Source: an uncultured Prevotellaceae bacterium
GTDB lineage: Bacteria; Bacteroidota; Bacteroidia; Bacteroidales; Bacteroidaceae
Assembly (NCBI GenBank): GCA_902769705.1
Contig: CACXPX010000016.1
Span: forward strand, 1-64,000
Reading direction: 5' to 3'
Length of the DNA stretch: 64,000 nt
The position numbers were made by a program, and so were the translations under genes. The notes beneath the pieces were generated by a model. That model made no database searches, was not told the origin of the DNA, and saw nothing but the letters and a program-made list of their open reading frames with translations. Position 1 is the stretch's first letter, and each line of letters begins with the position of its first letter. Shown here one piece after another: positions 16,323-25,408 of the stretch.

Positions 16323-18347
16323 TTAGACTTTTAGAGCGCGCATAGCATTGAGCACTGCCAACACCGTGACGCCCACATCAGCAAAGACAGCCATCCACAG
16401 CGTGGCCACTCCGAACGCTGCCAAGAGGAGTACGGCGACCTTCACGCCGATGGCGAACCAGACGTTCTGGCGGGCGATACCTATCGTGCGGCGAGCGATG
16501 CGTATGGCAAGTGGAATCTTCGAGGGTTTGTCGTCCATCAGTACCACGTCGGCAGCCTCGATGGCGGCGTCGCTTCCAAGACCGCCCATCGCAATACCCA
16601 CGTCGGCACGTGCCAGCACGGGAGCGTCGTTGATGCCGTCGCCAACGAAAGCCAACGGCTTATCGTCAGACAATAGTCGTTCGACGATGGCGACCTTGTC
16701 GTTGGGGAGCAGTTCGGCATGATACTCGCCAAGTTGTAGTTGCTGAGCCACACGCGCCGCCACCTCCTTGCGATCGCCGGTGAGCATGACGATGCGTTCC
16801 ACGCCCAACTCCTTTAGGCTGGCGATAGCCTCGGCGCTGTCGACTTTCACCTGGTCGGTGATGACGATATGGCCGGCATACTCGCCATTGACAGCCACAT
16901 GGATGATGGTTCCTGCACGAGTGCAGTCGTGCCACTTCGCTCCGATAGCGTCCATCATCTTCGTGTTGCCCACGCAAACCAGGTCGTCGCCCACGCGGGC
17001 ACGAATGCCCTGTCCGGCCACTTCTTCCACGTCGGTCACCTTGCAAGCGTCGGTAGCCTCGTCGGGGAATGCGTCGCGCAAAGCCGCACCAATAGGATGG
17101 GTTGAGAAATGCTCCACATGGGCGGCGAGGTGCAATAGGGTGTTAGGTGTTGGGGGTTGAGTGTTGGGGGCATCACATGGTGTTTCGCCCGAATGCACAG
17201 CATCAACGGCAAACTGTCCGTGAGTGAGTGTGCCCGTCTTGTCGAACACCACGGTGTCGACCTTCGACAACACGTCCATAAAGTTGGCGCCCTTGATGAG
17301 GATGCCCCTACGCGAGGCACCGCCTATGCCGCCAAAGAACGAGAGCGGAACGCTGATGACCAAAGCACACGGACAAGAGACGATGAGGAACATCAGCGCG
17401 CGATAGAGCCAAGTGGGGAAGGCTTCAATAAATGAAAGATTTGAAATGGAACACGAAAGAAGGGGCGGTAGGATGGCGATGGCTATGGCAGCGAACACCA
17501 CGACAGGCGTATAAATACGGGCAAAACGGGTGATGAAGGCTTCGCTCTTCGACTTATGCTCGCCAGCGTCTTCCACCAAATGGATGATTTTCGACACGGT
17601 ACTCTCGCCGAAGCTCTTGGTCGTGCGCACACGAAGAACACCAGAGAGGTTGACACAACCAGAAATCACCTCATCGCCCACGTTCACCTCACGCGGCATA
17701 CTCTCTCCTGTCAGCGCCACCGTGTTCAGCGATGACACACCCGACAGCACCACACCGTCTAGCGGCACCTTCTCACCTGGTTTGACCACGATGACAGAGC
17801 CCACAGCCACCTCTTCAGGTGACACTTGATTGACCTCTGCCTCTGCACCACTCACCTCTAAATTCGCTACATCGGGGCGAATGTCCATCAAATGGGCAAT
17901 GCTATCGCGGCTTTTCCCTTCGGCATAACCCTCGAAGAGTTCGCCAATCTGGAAGAACAACATCACGAATACAGCCTCGGGGAACTGCGTCTCAGCACCT
18001 GGCAAGAAGCCGATGCCGAGTGCACCAAGGGTGGCAACCGACATCAGGAAATGCTCGTCGAAAGCCTCTCCGTGGGCGATGCCCTCGGCAGCCTCTTTCA
18101 ACGTCTCGTGACCAATAAGCAGATAGGGTACAAGATATACTAACAGCATTTGCCACGTCGACAATTGGCAATTCTTTTCTATCAAAACAGCAGCAACCAG
18201 CAACACAACAGTGGCGGCAATCAGCACCAACTGCTTCTTCAGACCGCCTTCCTCTTCATGATGATGATGGTGTTCGTGGTGCTCATGATGCTCGTGAGTA
18301 CAACAGGCATCGTCGTGCCCGTGATGATGTTCATGATGATGTGACAT
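16323..18347 (-). CDS. Heavy-metal P1B-type ATPase (Zn/Cd/Pb exporter, ZntA/CadA-like)
   Basis: 674 residues. Instead of an HMA domain the N-terminus is a His-rich tail (HHHEHHHGHDD, then more His runs). The core has all P-type features: TGES actuator loop, the intramembrane SCPCAL motif, DKTGTLT phosphorylation site, the HP motif (STHPIG) and GDGINDAPVLARADVGIAMG; CPC plus the C-terminal membrane pair fits Zn/Cd export. An in-frame Pro/Thr/Asn-rich insert (NTQPPTPNT) in the nucleotide-binding domain is encoded by a CCCAACA-type simple repeat. The start at 18347 puts the His-tail first. Expression is probably metal-regulated through the palindrome at 18393-18409. Confidence 0.92.
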   Translation of the reverse strand: MSHHHEHHHGHDDACCTHEHHEHHEHHHHHEEEGGLKKQLVLIAATVVLLVAAVLIEKNCQLSTWQMLLVYLVPYLLIGHETLKEAAEGIAHGEAFDEHFLMSVATLGALGIGFLPGAETQFPEAVFVMLFFQIGELFEGYAEGKSRDSIAHLMDIRPDVANLEVSGAEAEVNQVSPEEVAVGSVIVVKPGEKVPLDGVVLSGVSSLNTVALTGESMPREVNVGDEVISGCVNLSGVLRVRTTKSFGESTVSKIIHLVEDAGEHKSKSEAFITRFARIYTPVVVFAAIAIAILPPLLSCSISNLSFIEAFPTWLYRALMFLIVSCPCALVISVPLSFFGGIGGASRRGILIKGANFMDVLSKVDTVVFDKTGTLTHGQFAVDAVHSGETPCDAPNTQPPTPNTLLHLAAHVEHFSTHPIGAALRDAFPDEATDACKVTDVEEVAGQGIRARVGDDLVCVGNTKMMDAIGAKWHDCTRAGTIIHVAVNGEYAGHIVITDQVKVDSAEAIASLKELGVERIVMLTGDRKEVAARVAQQLQLGEYHAELLPNDKVAIVERLLSDDKPLAFVGDGINDAPVLARADVGIAMGGLGSDAAIEAADVVLMDDKPSKIPLAIRIARRTIGIARQNVWFAIGVKVAVLLLAAFGVATLWMAVFADVGVTVLAVLNAMRALKV

Positions 18348-18373
18348 GTTCTCTTTTCTTTTAAATTCCGCTG

Positions 18374-18381
18374 CAAAGTTA
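18374..18381 (-). promoter_or_regulatory. -7 box of the P-type ATPase promoter
   Basis: TAACTTTG on the minus strand fits TAnnTTTG and lies 26 bp upstream of the ATG. The -33 region coincides with the palindromic operator 12 bp further upstream. Confidence 0.55.
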
Positions 18382-18392
18382 CAACAAGAGTC

Positions 18393-18409
18393 TTGCAACT
18401 GAGTTGCAA
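18393..18409. promoter_or_regulatory. Perfect 17-bp palindrome, candidate metalloregulator operator
   Basis: TTGCAACT-G-AGTTGCAA is a perfect dyad with a central G. It covers the -33 region of the ATPase promoter, where bound protein would block transcription. Its form resembles Fur-superfamily (Fur/Zur/PerR) boxes, which suits a zinc/cadmium exporter, but no regulator gene lies in the window and the match is by eye. Confidence 0.6.
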
Positions 18410-18451
18410 ACAACATCCTGAGACATTATTTTTAATTAACTGTGCCCACTC

Positions 18452-18482
18452 TTGCTCATTTCAAAGAAAAAATGTATATTTG
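18452..18482 (+). promoter_or_regulatory. Promoter of the GH43 gene
   Basis: TTG at 18452-18454 and TATATTTG at 18475-18482 are 20 bp apart, a full Bacteroidetes-type promoter. The predicted leader to the ATG at 18522 is about 33 nt. Confidence 0.75.
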
Positions 18483-18521
18483 CAGTCAGAATCTAAAAAC
18501 AATCTAATCTATTATAAAGAA

Positions 18522-20249
18522 ATGTACAAAAGAATCCTCTCTGCGGCAATCACTCTTGCCATCAGCCTGCAAGTCAGCGCCCAGGCAACTGTTGCCACCA
18601 ACTTCAAGCCGACGGGACAAGCCAATCCCCTCAGCCCATGTGTATTCTGTGCCGACCCGACGTCACTCGAGTATAACGGCCGTCTGTTTGTCTACGGCTC
18701 CAACGACCACCAGCAGTTTATCAAGAATGGAAAGAAAGGCGAAAACGGCTACGGCGACATCAAGTCACTGGTTGTGTTCTCCACCGACGACATGGTGAAC
18801 TGGACCTTCCACGGCACCATCGACGTGGCAAAAGTATGCTCGTCACGTTGGAATATTGCAGCCTCATGGGCTCCCTCAGTTGCATGGCGTGTGAAAGAGG
18901 ACGGTACTGAAGAGTTCTTCCTCTATTTTGCTAATAGTGGTGGTAGCGTTGGCGTTTTGAAGGCCAACTCCCCCCTTGGACCATGGACATCACCCCTTTC
19001 AAAGCCCATGATTGACTCTAGTACGGGGGGGGTGAGCCCCTGTAACTGGATTTTCGACCCAGGCGTGGTAATCGACGAGAATGGTGTGGGGTGGATTTCC
19101 TTCGGTGGTGGCGACCCGAACAATCAAGGAAACGATTTACAACCTAACAACGCCCGTTTTGCCAAACTGAATGCATCAATGACTGGTCTCTCTGGCAAAG
19201 CAATTAAAATTCCCGCCCCCTATCACTTCGAGGCCAGCGAGCTGAACATCATGGACGGCAAGTTTGTCTATACCTATTGCTCATCATGGAGAGACCGCAA
19301 AGATGCCGATTGGAACGCCTATTTGGCAGAGAAAGGAATCAACGTATCGAAACCTGGTGCTTGCACCATGTGCTACATGGTAAGTGACGCGCCTACAGAC
19401 CCTAATTCGTGGGTGTACAAAGGTGTTTATGGACCACATTCCACTGCGCCAAATAACCATTCCCACTTGCAAAAGTATCAGGGGAAATATTATCACATCT
19501 ACCACTCTGGTGGTTTGTTACAAGCCATGAAAGATAAGAATGCGGTCGATGCCAATGCATCAACCTATCGCTCCATTTGCATCAATGAGGCTACAGTTGA
19601 CGAGACCACACAAACCATTAAGCAAGTGCAACTTGACAGTAAAGGTGTTGCCCCGCTCAAGCCACTGAACCCCTTCGAACTGCAACAGGCTGAGACCATG
19701 GCCTCGTGCGGTGGCGTCAACTACGAGGACTTCAAGAACATCAAGACCATCACCTCGAAGAACACGCTCGGTAACGATGCCTCCGAAAACATGTATATCA
19801 AGATGGCTCCCGGCTCGTGGACAAGTGTGCGCAATGTAGACTTTGGCGAGAACGGTGCAAGGTCGTTCATCCTCAGAGCAAAGGGCACCGGCACCTTTGA
19901 AATCCGCACAGCCAGCAAAGGCCAGCCCATCGCCACGATGGAATTCTCTTCTACGACATGGGAAGACCACGTAATGGAAATCGACCCTGCTGTATTCAAA
20001 GGCACGAAGAATTTCCTCTTCCTTGTATTCACCGAAGCACAAGGTGTTCAATTCGATGCCTGGCAGTTCTCGGAGTCAGACGTCAGCGCCATCAACACCG
20101 TCCCTGAAGACATCGCACGGCCCACAGCACGCTACGACCTCAACGGTCGCCGACTGACCAACACGCAGAACAATGCCTCTATCGTCATTGAGCAATTCAT
20201 CGACAAGAACGGCGTGAAGCGGAGCATCAAGCGCGCAAACCGCAAATAA
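18522..20249 (+). CDS. Secreted glycoside hydrolase family 43 with CBM6-like domain (arabinoxylan-active type)
   Basis: 575 residues with a signal peptide (cut after VSAQ, ~21). The five-bladed propeller shows the GH43 triad positions: base Asp45 in CADPTSL, the FDPGVVIDENG Asp, and the acid Glu in HFEASELNIMDGKFVYTYC. A CBM6-like beta-sandwich follows (about 390-540; QQAETMASCGGVNYED). The last ~45 residues (ARYDLNGRRLTNTQ, then a basic end) look like a type-IX-secretion-like sorting tail. Family members cut xylan or remove arabinose from arabinoxylan. An eight-G homopolymer (19025-19032) lies within the coding region. The start is supported by the signal peptide and promoter. Confidence 0.88.
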   Translation: MYKRILSAAITLAISLQVSAQATVATNFKPTGQANPLSPCVFCADPTSLEYNGRLFVYGSNDHQQFIKNGKKGENGYGDIKSLVVFSTDDMVNWTFHGTIDVAKVCSSRWNIAASWAPSVAWRVKEDGTEEFFLYFANSGGSVGVLKANSPLGPWTSPLSKPMIDSSTGGVSPCNWIFDPGVVIDENGVGWISFGGGDPNNQGNDLQPNNARFAKLNASMTGLSGKAIKIPAPYHFEASELNIMDGKFVYTYCSSWRDRKDADWNAYLAEKGINVSKPGACTMCYMVSDAPTDPNSWVYKGVYGPHSTAPNNHSHLQKYQGKYYHIYHSGGLLQAMKDKNAVDANASTYRSICINEATVDETTQTIKQVQLDSKGVAPLKPLNPFELQQAETMASCGGVNYEDFKNIKTITSKNTLGNDASENMYIKMAPGSWTSVRNVDFGENGARSFILRAKGTGTFEIRTASKGQPIATMEFSSTTWEDHVMEIDPAVFKGTKNFLFLVFTEAQGVQFDAWQFSESDVSAINTVPEDIARPTARYDLNGRRLTNTQNNASIVIEQFIDKNGVKRSIKRANRK

Positions 20250-20300
20250 GCAACCGATAACAACATTAAAGATTAACAACTTATCAAACAACTTTTCATT

Positions 20301-21788
20301 ATGGATCCAACTTTCATCGCCATCATCATTGCAGCAATTTTCCTGCTTGCCATCTTCGTGATGGTATCCTACGTCAAGGCACCGCCTTCGTATGCGTTCA
20401 TCATCTCTGGTCTCAGCAAAGAGCCGCGCGTTCTCATCGGCTCTGGCGGATTCCGCGTGCCCTTCTTCGAGCGACTCGACAAGGTCTATCTCGGACAAAT
20501 CACTGTCGACATCAAGACCGAGGAGAGCGTACCCACTAACGACTTCATCAACGTCGATGTGGACGCTGTGGCCAAAATACGAGTTACGCCCAACCCCGAA
20601 GGAACACGACTCGCCGCCAAGAACTTCCTCAACATGACTCCCATGATGATTGCTGAACAACTGCAAGATTCACTGCAGGGTAACATGCGTGAAATCATCG
20701 GAACCCTTGACCTGCGCTCGCTCAACACCGACCGCGACGGATTCTCCGACCAGGTGATGCAGAAGGCGCAACCTGATATGGCGAAACTCGGCATCGAAAT
20801 CATCTCGTGCAACATCCAGAATGTCACCGACAAAGAGGGACTCATTCACGACTTGGGTGCTGACAACACGGCGAAAATCAAGAAGGATGCCAGCATCAAC
20901 CGTGCCAATGCAGAACGCGACGTGAAAATACAAATCGCACACGCCGACAAGGACGCCAACGATGCTCGCGTGGACGCCGACACAGCCATTGCCGTGAAGA
21001 ACAACGACCTCGCCCTGAAGCGTGCCGCCTTGAAACAACAAGCCGATACCGCTCAGGCTGATGCCGACGCTGCCTACGCTATTCAGCAGCAGGAGCAGCA
21101 GAAGACCATCAACATCAAGACCGTTGAGGCACAAATCGAGAAGACCCGTCGCGAGCAAGTGCTCTCCAAAGAACAAATCGAAATCAAGCAAAACCAGCTT
21201 GTAGCCGAAATCGAAAAGAAAGCCGATGCTGACAAATACAAGGTGGAAATCGATGCTGCCGCCGACCTCGAACAGCGCAAACGCGTGGCTGAGGCTCAGA
21301 AATACGAGGCCGAACAACAAGCACTCGCACAAAACGCCGCCTCCGATGCCGCACGTTATCGCCTCGAGCAAGAGGCTCAGGGTATCAAGGCGAAAGGTGA
21401 AGCCGAGGCTTACGCCATCCTGAAGAAAGGTGAGGCCGAAGCTATGGCTATGGACAAGAAGGCCGAAGCCTACAAGAAATACAACTCGGCTGCCGTCGCA
21501 CAGATGATGATTGAGGTGCTGCCTCAGATTGTGGAAGGCGTGGCCAAACCCATTTCTGCCATCAAGGACGTGAAAATCTATAGCGGAGGGGGTGACGGAC
21601 AGAACGGCATCGCAACGCTCTCGGGCAACGTTCCCGTTGCCATCCGCCAAGCTTTCGACGTGCTCAAAAGCGCAACAGGCGTAGACATGGCCGACATCAT
21701 GCGTGCCGGAACCATCGAAGCCAAGACCACTCGCAACATCAACCTCAACCCCGAAGCACAAGATGTTGCCGACGGGCTCAAAGAGTAA
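20301..21788 (+). CDS. Flotillin-like SPFH-domain membrane protein
   Basis: 495 residues. One N-terminal membrane segment (about 6-26) is followed by the SPFH/band-7 domain (about 30-190; SYAFIISG, RVPFFERLDKV) and a long Ala/Glu/Lys/Gln-rich coiled coil (about 195-410) with repeated EAEA motifs typical of flotillin/FloT. The C-terminus contains the usual AVAQMMIEVLPQIVEGVAKPISAI helix. Flotillins oligomerise at the membrane and organise microdomains. It stands alone, 52 bp after the GH43 gene, with no NfeD-type partner beside it. Confidence 0.92.
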   Translation: MDPTFIAIIIAAIFLLAIFVMVSYVKAPPSYAFIISGLSKEPRVLIGSGGFRVPFFERLDKVYLGQITVDIKTEESVPTNDFINVDVDAVAKIRVTPNPEGTRLAAKNFLNMTPMMIAEQLQDSLQGNMREIIGTLDLRSLNTDRDGFSDQVMQKAQPDMAKLGIEIISCNIQNVTDKEGLIHDLGADNTAKIKKDASINRANAERDVKIQIAHADKDANDARVDADTAIAVKNNDLALKRAALKQQADTAQADADAAYAIQQQEQQKTINIKTVEAQIEKTRREQVLSKEQIEIKQNQLVAEIEKKADADKYKVEIDAAADLEQRKRVAEAQKYEAEQQALAQNAASDAARYRLEQEAQGIKAKGEAEAYAILKKGEAEAMAMDKKAEAYKKYNSAAVAQMMIEVLPQIVEGVAKPISAIKDVKIYSGGGDGQNGIATLSGNVPVAIRQAFDVLKSATGVDMADIMRAGTIEAKTTRNINLNPEAQDVADGLKE

Positions 21789-21801
21789 TAATTAGGTGGT
21801 G

Positions 21802-21856
21802 GGTGGTAGTTGTTGGCTCGCTTCCCTTTTAGCTATTAGCCAACATCTATCACCCA
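21802..21856 (+). terminator. Long imperfect hairpin after the flotillin gene
   Basis: An 18-bp left arm (21802-21819, GGGTGGTAGTTGTTGGCT) pairs with 21839-21856 with two mismatches around a 19-nt loop. It begins 14 bp after the flotillin stop. A true T-run is missing (ATTAATC follows), so termination is plausible but not certain. Confidence 0.45.
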
Positions 21857-21893
21857 TTAATCATTAACTTTTAATCTTTAATCTTTCATCTCC

Positions 21894-22316
21894 TTGATTC
21901 GCCCCCTCATCCCCGAAGAATACGACCGCGTGATGTACATTTGGCTCTATGCCAACATCGAAGCCCACGCGTTCATACCGGCAGACTTTTGGCGCGACAA
22001 TTTTGACAAGACGCGCGAGATGTTGCCCGAGGCCGAGGTGTGGGTTTACGAAGATGAGGAAGACGTTTGCGGATTCATCGGACTCACGGGCGATTACGTG
22101 GCAGGGCTCTTCGTTGCCGAAGAGTATCGAGGGAATGGCTTCGGACACGCGCTGCTTGCACACGCTAAGAGTCTTCATCGCTATCTGCAGCTCAATGTAT
22201 ACGAACAAAACCTTCGCGCCCGGACATTCTACGAGCGCGAAGGTTTCTCCGTTATGGAGCGCCATTGGGACGATGCCACCCGGCAATACGAACTCACGTT
22301 GAACTGGCAGTTGTAA
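21894..22316 (+). CDS. GNAT family N-acetyltransferase
   Basis: 140 residues, a compact single-domain GNAT. VAGLFVAEEYRGNGFGHALLAHAK is the beta4-alpha3 acetyl-CoA segment, and NVYEQNLRARTFYEREGFSV is the typical beta6 region with the Asn/Tyr pattern. It resembles YjaB-type acetyltransferases; the acceptor is unknown. No ATG is available in frame upstream, and the protein most naturally begins at a TTG codon (21894), with MIRPL as first residues, a normal GNAT start. It precedes repeat array B. Confidence 0.82.
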   Translation: MIRPLIPEEYDRVMYIWLYANIEAHAFIPADFWRDNFDKTREMLPEAEVWVYEDEEDVCGFIGLTGDYVAGLFVAEEYRGNGFGHALLAHAKSLHRYLQLNVYEQNLRARTFYEREGFSVMERHWDDATRQYELTLNWQL

Positions 22317-22341
22317 ATTGCTTTTACTCATTCCAAATTTG

Positions 22342-22451
22342 GCACATGTGGCATCTGGGGGTGTCACATGTAACATCTGACCCGCTTACATGTGGCATCT
22401 GACGCCCTCACACCTTATGTGTGACACCCTCAGATGCCACAAGTGACAACC
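22342..22451. repeat. Phased 22-bp repeat array B (5 units)
   Basis: Units start at 22342, 22364, 22386, 22408 and 22430, exactly 22 bp apart, each a 17-bp module plus a 5-bp linker. Modules include TCACATGTAACATCTGA and TTACATGTGGCATCTGA; the last (TCAGATGCCACAAGTGA) is close to the reverse complement of the first (GCACATGTGGCATCTGG). Linkers are GGGTG, CCCGC, CGCCC, CACCC, CAACC, so first and fourth are exact complements and the array is roughly a large dyad centred on module 3. The terminal CAACC is the same as in array A. The leader CAAATTTG (22334-22341) resembles TAAAATTG of arrays A and D. It lies between two convergent gene ends. Confidence 0.9.
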
Positions 22452-22479
22452 ACTCACCAGAAAAAAGAGATAAAGAAAT

Positions 22480-22517
22480 CGGAAGCCGCTGACATGCAAC
22501 GGCTTCCGAAAACTTCT
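22480..22517. terminator. Strong hairpin between convergent genes
   Basis: CGGAAGCCG (22480-22488) and CGGCTTCCG (22500-22508) form a 9-bp perfect stem with an 11-nt loop, followed by AAAACTTCTTTTTT on the plus strand and an AT-rich stretch on the other. It can serve the GNAT gene and probably the oppositely oriented M16 gene. Confidence 0.75.
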
Positions 22518-22565
22518 TTTTTCGCATTTCTGGCTGCGAAAGAAAACTATTTTGAATCGTCCCTA

Positions 22566-25382
22566 TTATTTCTCGGGCATCATCACAACCTGAGCGTGGT
22601 TCTTGCTCTTCAGCACCACATTCTTCAGGAAGTCGCTCACGCGCTTAGCATCGATGCTCTCCACAGTCTTCTTGTAATTTGTGTGGAAATCCAATCCATA
22701 GCGGTTGAACTTGTTCAGCACACCTGCCCAATAGTCATTGGTCTTTGCATTCACATCGGCCTGCTTCAACATAATCTGCTTCACCTTCTGCAAGTCTTCA
22801 GCGTCAGGAGCCTTTACCAAAGATTCCATGCCTTTCGCAAACTCGGGGATGGCCTCAGAAGCCTTGTCCGGGTTCAGTAATCCAGAACCCTTAATCGTAA
22901 TGTAGGCGGTGGGACCATCGGTGTCAAAATCACCATCGGCACCTGCATGATAGGCTGCAGAGAGGCGCTCGCGTATCTCGCGATTCAGTTTCATGCCCAA
23001 CATACGACTGGCAACCTCCGTGGTAACATGATTAGGCAACGTGAAGTCGACAGCGTTCGAACGCCATATTTCCGATGCTTGAGCCTGCGGGTTCTCCATC
23101 TTCTTGTCGAACCAGTTTTTCACATCGCCTTTGGCGAATGTACGTATTTCCTTGCGCGATAGACTCGGCTTTCCGGTAGAAGGCAACGAAGCGATGTACT
23201 GCTCGATGAACGAGCGCAACTGGGCTTCATCGAAGTTACCCACAAAAGCGAACGTGAAGTTAGCGGCATTGCCGTAAAGCGTACGCCAAATATCCAACAC
23301 TCGGTCGTAGCTGATACCTTCAATAGCCTCGGCTGAGGGAATGCGGAAGAAAGGATTGTTCTTATAGAGCACGCTCATGACAGAGTCTTCGAACACAGCC
23401 TCGTTGTTCAGGCTGATGGTCTTCAGTTGGGTGGAGATGAGTGAAAGGAAGTTGGCTACAGCCTTCTCGTCTTTTGTCACCTTTGTGAAGTCCAAATGAA
23501 TCAGCTGGAAAAGTGTTTCCAAATCTTTCGGAGTGGAGTTTCCATTGAGGCCATGCATCGAGTTGTTCACAATGAACTGAGTGCCCACTTGCTTGCCTGC
23601 GGTGGCTTTCTGCAGGTCTGTGCTCGAGAAGTTGCCCAATCCGCTTTGCATCAGAATGTAGTTGGTGAACTGCAGATTGTATACATCGTCCTTTCCAAAG
23701 GCTGAAGCACCGCCGTCCGACCAAGCACGGAAGACTATCTCATCGGCATTGAAGTCGGTCTTCTTCAGCATGACAGTTGCGCCATTGGAAAGAGTAAGTT
23801 GCTTGAAGCCGAGAACGTCGTTCTGCGTCTCTTTCACGATGCTGCCTTTAGCGGGCATTTCGGTCATCAGGGGTTCTTGCTTCACGTTGTCAACGTAAGC
23901 CGTGAGCGTCTCACCGCGAACGCCATCCAGAGACTTCTTCATGTCAGCACCCGTGAAGTATTGCTTGCCGTCTTTCTCCTGCAAAGCAGCCAGCACCACG
24001 AGGTTGGTGTCGTTGTCAAGAATGAGTTGCTGGGCAATTTGGTTGATTACCTCCACAGGAATGTTGGGGGCCAGCTGGTTGACAATCTGATACTCATCCT
24101 CGAGGCTTGGCATGGGTTCGTTCTCGAGGAAATTGTTCACATATTGCATGCAATAGCTATCGTTGGGATGCTTCTCACGATTGTTGTAAGCCTTCTCAAC
24201 GCGACTCAGATATTCAGACTTAGCACGCTCATACTCCGTAGCTGTGAATCCGAAGTCTTTCACGCGTTTCAGTTCGCGGTAGCCAGCTGCCAAGGCCTCA
24301 AGTTCCTGGTTTTCTTTCGAAACCAACGTAAGCATCAAGGCATCCTTCGTGCGAGAGAAGAGATAGTGGCCCTCCTCAATACCTGCCTGCAAGAAGGGGC
24401 AGTCAGCCTTCTGGCTCTCCTCTGCATAACGGGCATTCATCATCTCGCTAATCACGTTGCGAGCATAGTCGAACACCATGTAGCTCAAGCTTCCCTTCAC
24501 AGAGTCGGGGGTGGCATCATGTTTCATGGCCATGAGGAAGAGGGAGATTTGCTGCTCCTTGTCTTTGCCAACCACGAAGATGCCCTCGTTGTTGTCGGGA
24601 ACGGGCTCCAGTTCCACCTTTGCAGCATTGGCAGGCACTTTGATACCATCGAAGAGTTCTTTAATCTTCTGCTCGGTACGGTCGACGTCGATGTCGCCTA
24701 CGATGATAATTCCCTGATTATCGGGACGATACCATTTGCGATAATAGGCACGCAAGGTCTCAGGAGAGCAACCATCGATGACCGACATCAGTCCGATGGG
24801 ATAGCGCTGGCCGTATTTCGAACCTGGATAAAGGTCGGGCAGCACGCCTTCAAGAATCTTCTGCAGTCCTACAATACGCATGCGATACTCGTTGTGCACA
24901 ACATCGCGCTCTTGTTCGATGGCTTTAACATCGAGCGTGATGCCCGTGGACCAGTCTTTCAACACCAGCATACACGAATCCAAAGCCGAGATTCTCGTAG
25001 AGGGCACGTCGGTGATGAAATAAACGGTCTTGTCGGTGCTTGTGGAAGCATTCAGGTTGCGACCATACTCCACACCGATGGATTGCAGATACTCCTGCAG
25101 TTGGTTGTCCTTGAAATGCTCTGAACCATTGAAAGCCATGTGCTCCAAGAAATGCGCCAGACCACGTTGGTCTTCGTTCTCATTGATAGAACCCACCTTC
25201 TGAGCGATGTAGAAGTTCACCACATGCTCAGGATAGCCGTTGTGACGAATGTAATACGTCAGGCCATTCTGAAGTTTGCCCACGCGAACATCCTTGTCTT
25301 GCGGGATTGACGGCATCATCTGAGCTTGTGCCGACACTCCGACGAGCAGCAATGCTGCTACGAAAAAGTTTTTCAATTTCAT
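22566..25382 (-). CDS. M16 family (insulinase-like) zinc metalloprotease, secreted
   Basis: 938 residues with a signal peptide (about 1-20, ending AQAQ). The inverted zinc motif HxxEH is intact (H77-F-L-E80-H81 in AHFLEHMAFNG), with the third ligand in EQERDVVHNEY. The chain contains the expected two M16 active/inactive halves (about 30-480 and 500-930), as in periplasmic pitrilysin-like enzymes of Bacteroidetes that digest peptides. It lies 26 bp after the DUF3267 gene on the same strand. No independent promoter box is visible before it. Confidence 0.92.
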   Translation of the reverse strand: MKLKNFFVAALLLVGVSAQAQMMPSIPQDKDVRVGKLQNGLTYYIRHNGYPEHVVNFYIAQKVGSINENEDQRGLAHFLEHMAFNGSEHFKDNQLQEYLQSIGVEYGRNLNASTSTDKTVYFITDVPSTRISALDSCMLVLKDWSTGITLDVKAIEQERDVVHNEYRMRIVGLQKILEGVLPDLYPGSKYGQRYPIGLMSVIDGCSPETLRAYYRKWYRPDNQGIIIVGDIDVDRTEQKIKELFDGIKVPANAAKVELEPVPDNNEGIFVVGKDKEQQISLFLMAMKHDATPDSVKGSLSYMVFDYARNVISEMMNARYAEESQKADCPFLQAGIEEGHYLFSRTKDALMLTLVSKENQELEALAAGYRELKRVKDFGFTATEYERAKSEYLSRVEKAYNNREKHPNDSYCMQYVNNFLENEPMPSLEDEYQIVNQLAPNIPVEVINQIAQQLILDNDTNLVVLAALQEKDGKQYFTGADMKKSLDGVRGETLTAYVDNVKQEPLMTEMPAKGSIVKETQNDVLGFKQLTLSNGATVMLKKTDFNADEIVFRAWSDGGASAFGKDDVYNLQFTNYILMQSGLGNFSSTDLQKATAGKQVGTQFIVNNSMHGLNGNSTPKDLETLFQLIHLDFTKVTKDEKAVANFLSLISTQLKTISLNNEAVFEDSVMSVLYKNNPFFRIPSAEAIEGISYDRVLDIWRTLYGNAANFTFAFVGNFDEAQLRSFIEQYIASLPSTGKPSLSRKEIRTFAKGDVKNWFDKKMENPQAQASEIWRSNAVDFTLPNHVTTEVASRMLGMKLNREIRERLSAAYHAGADGDFDTDGPTAYITIKGSGLLNPDKASEAIPEFAKGMESLVKAPDAEDLQKVKQIMLKQADVNAKTNDYWAGVLNKFNRYGLDFHTNYKKTVESIDAKRVSDFLKNVVLKSKNHAQVVMMPEK

Positions 25383-25408
25383 ACGTTTTGATTTATGTTA
25401 TTTGGTTA

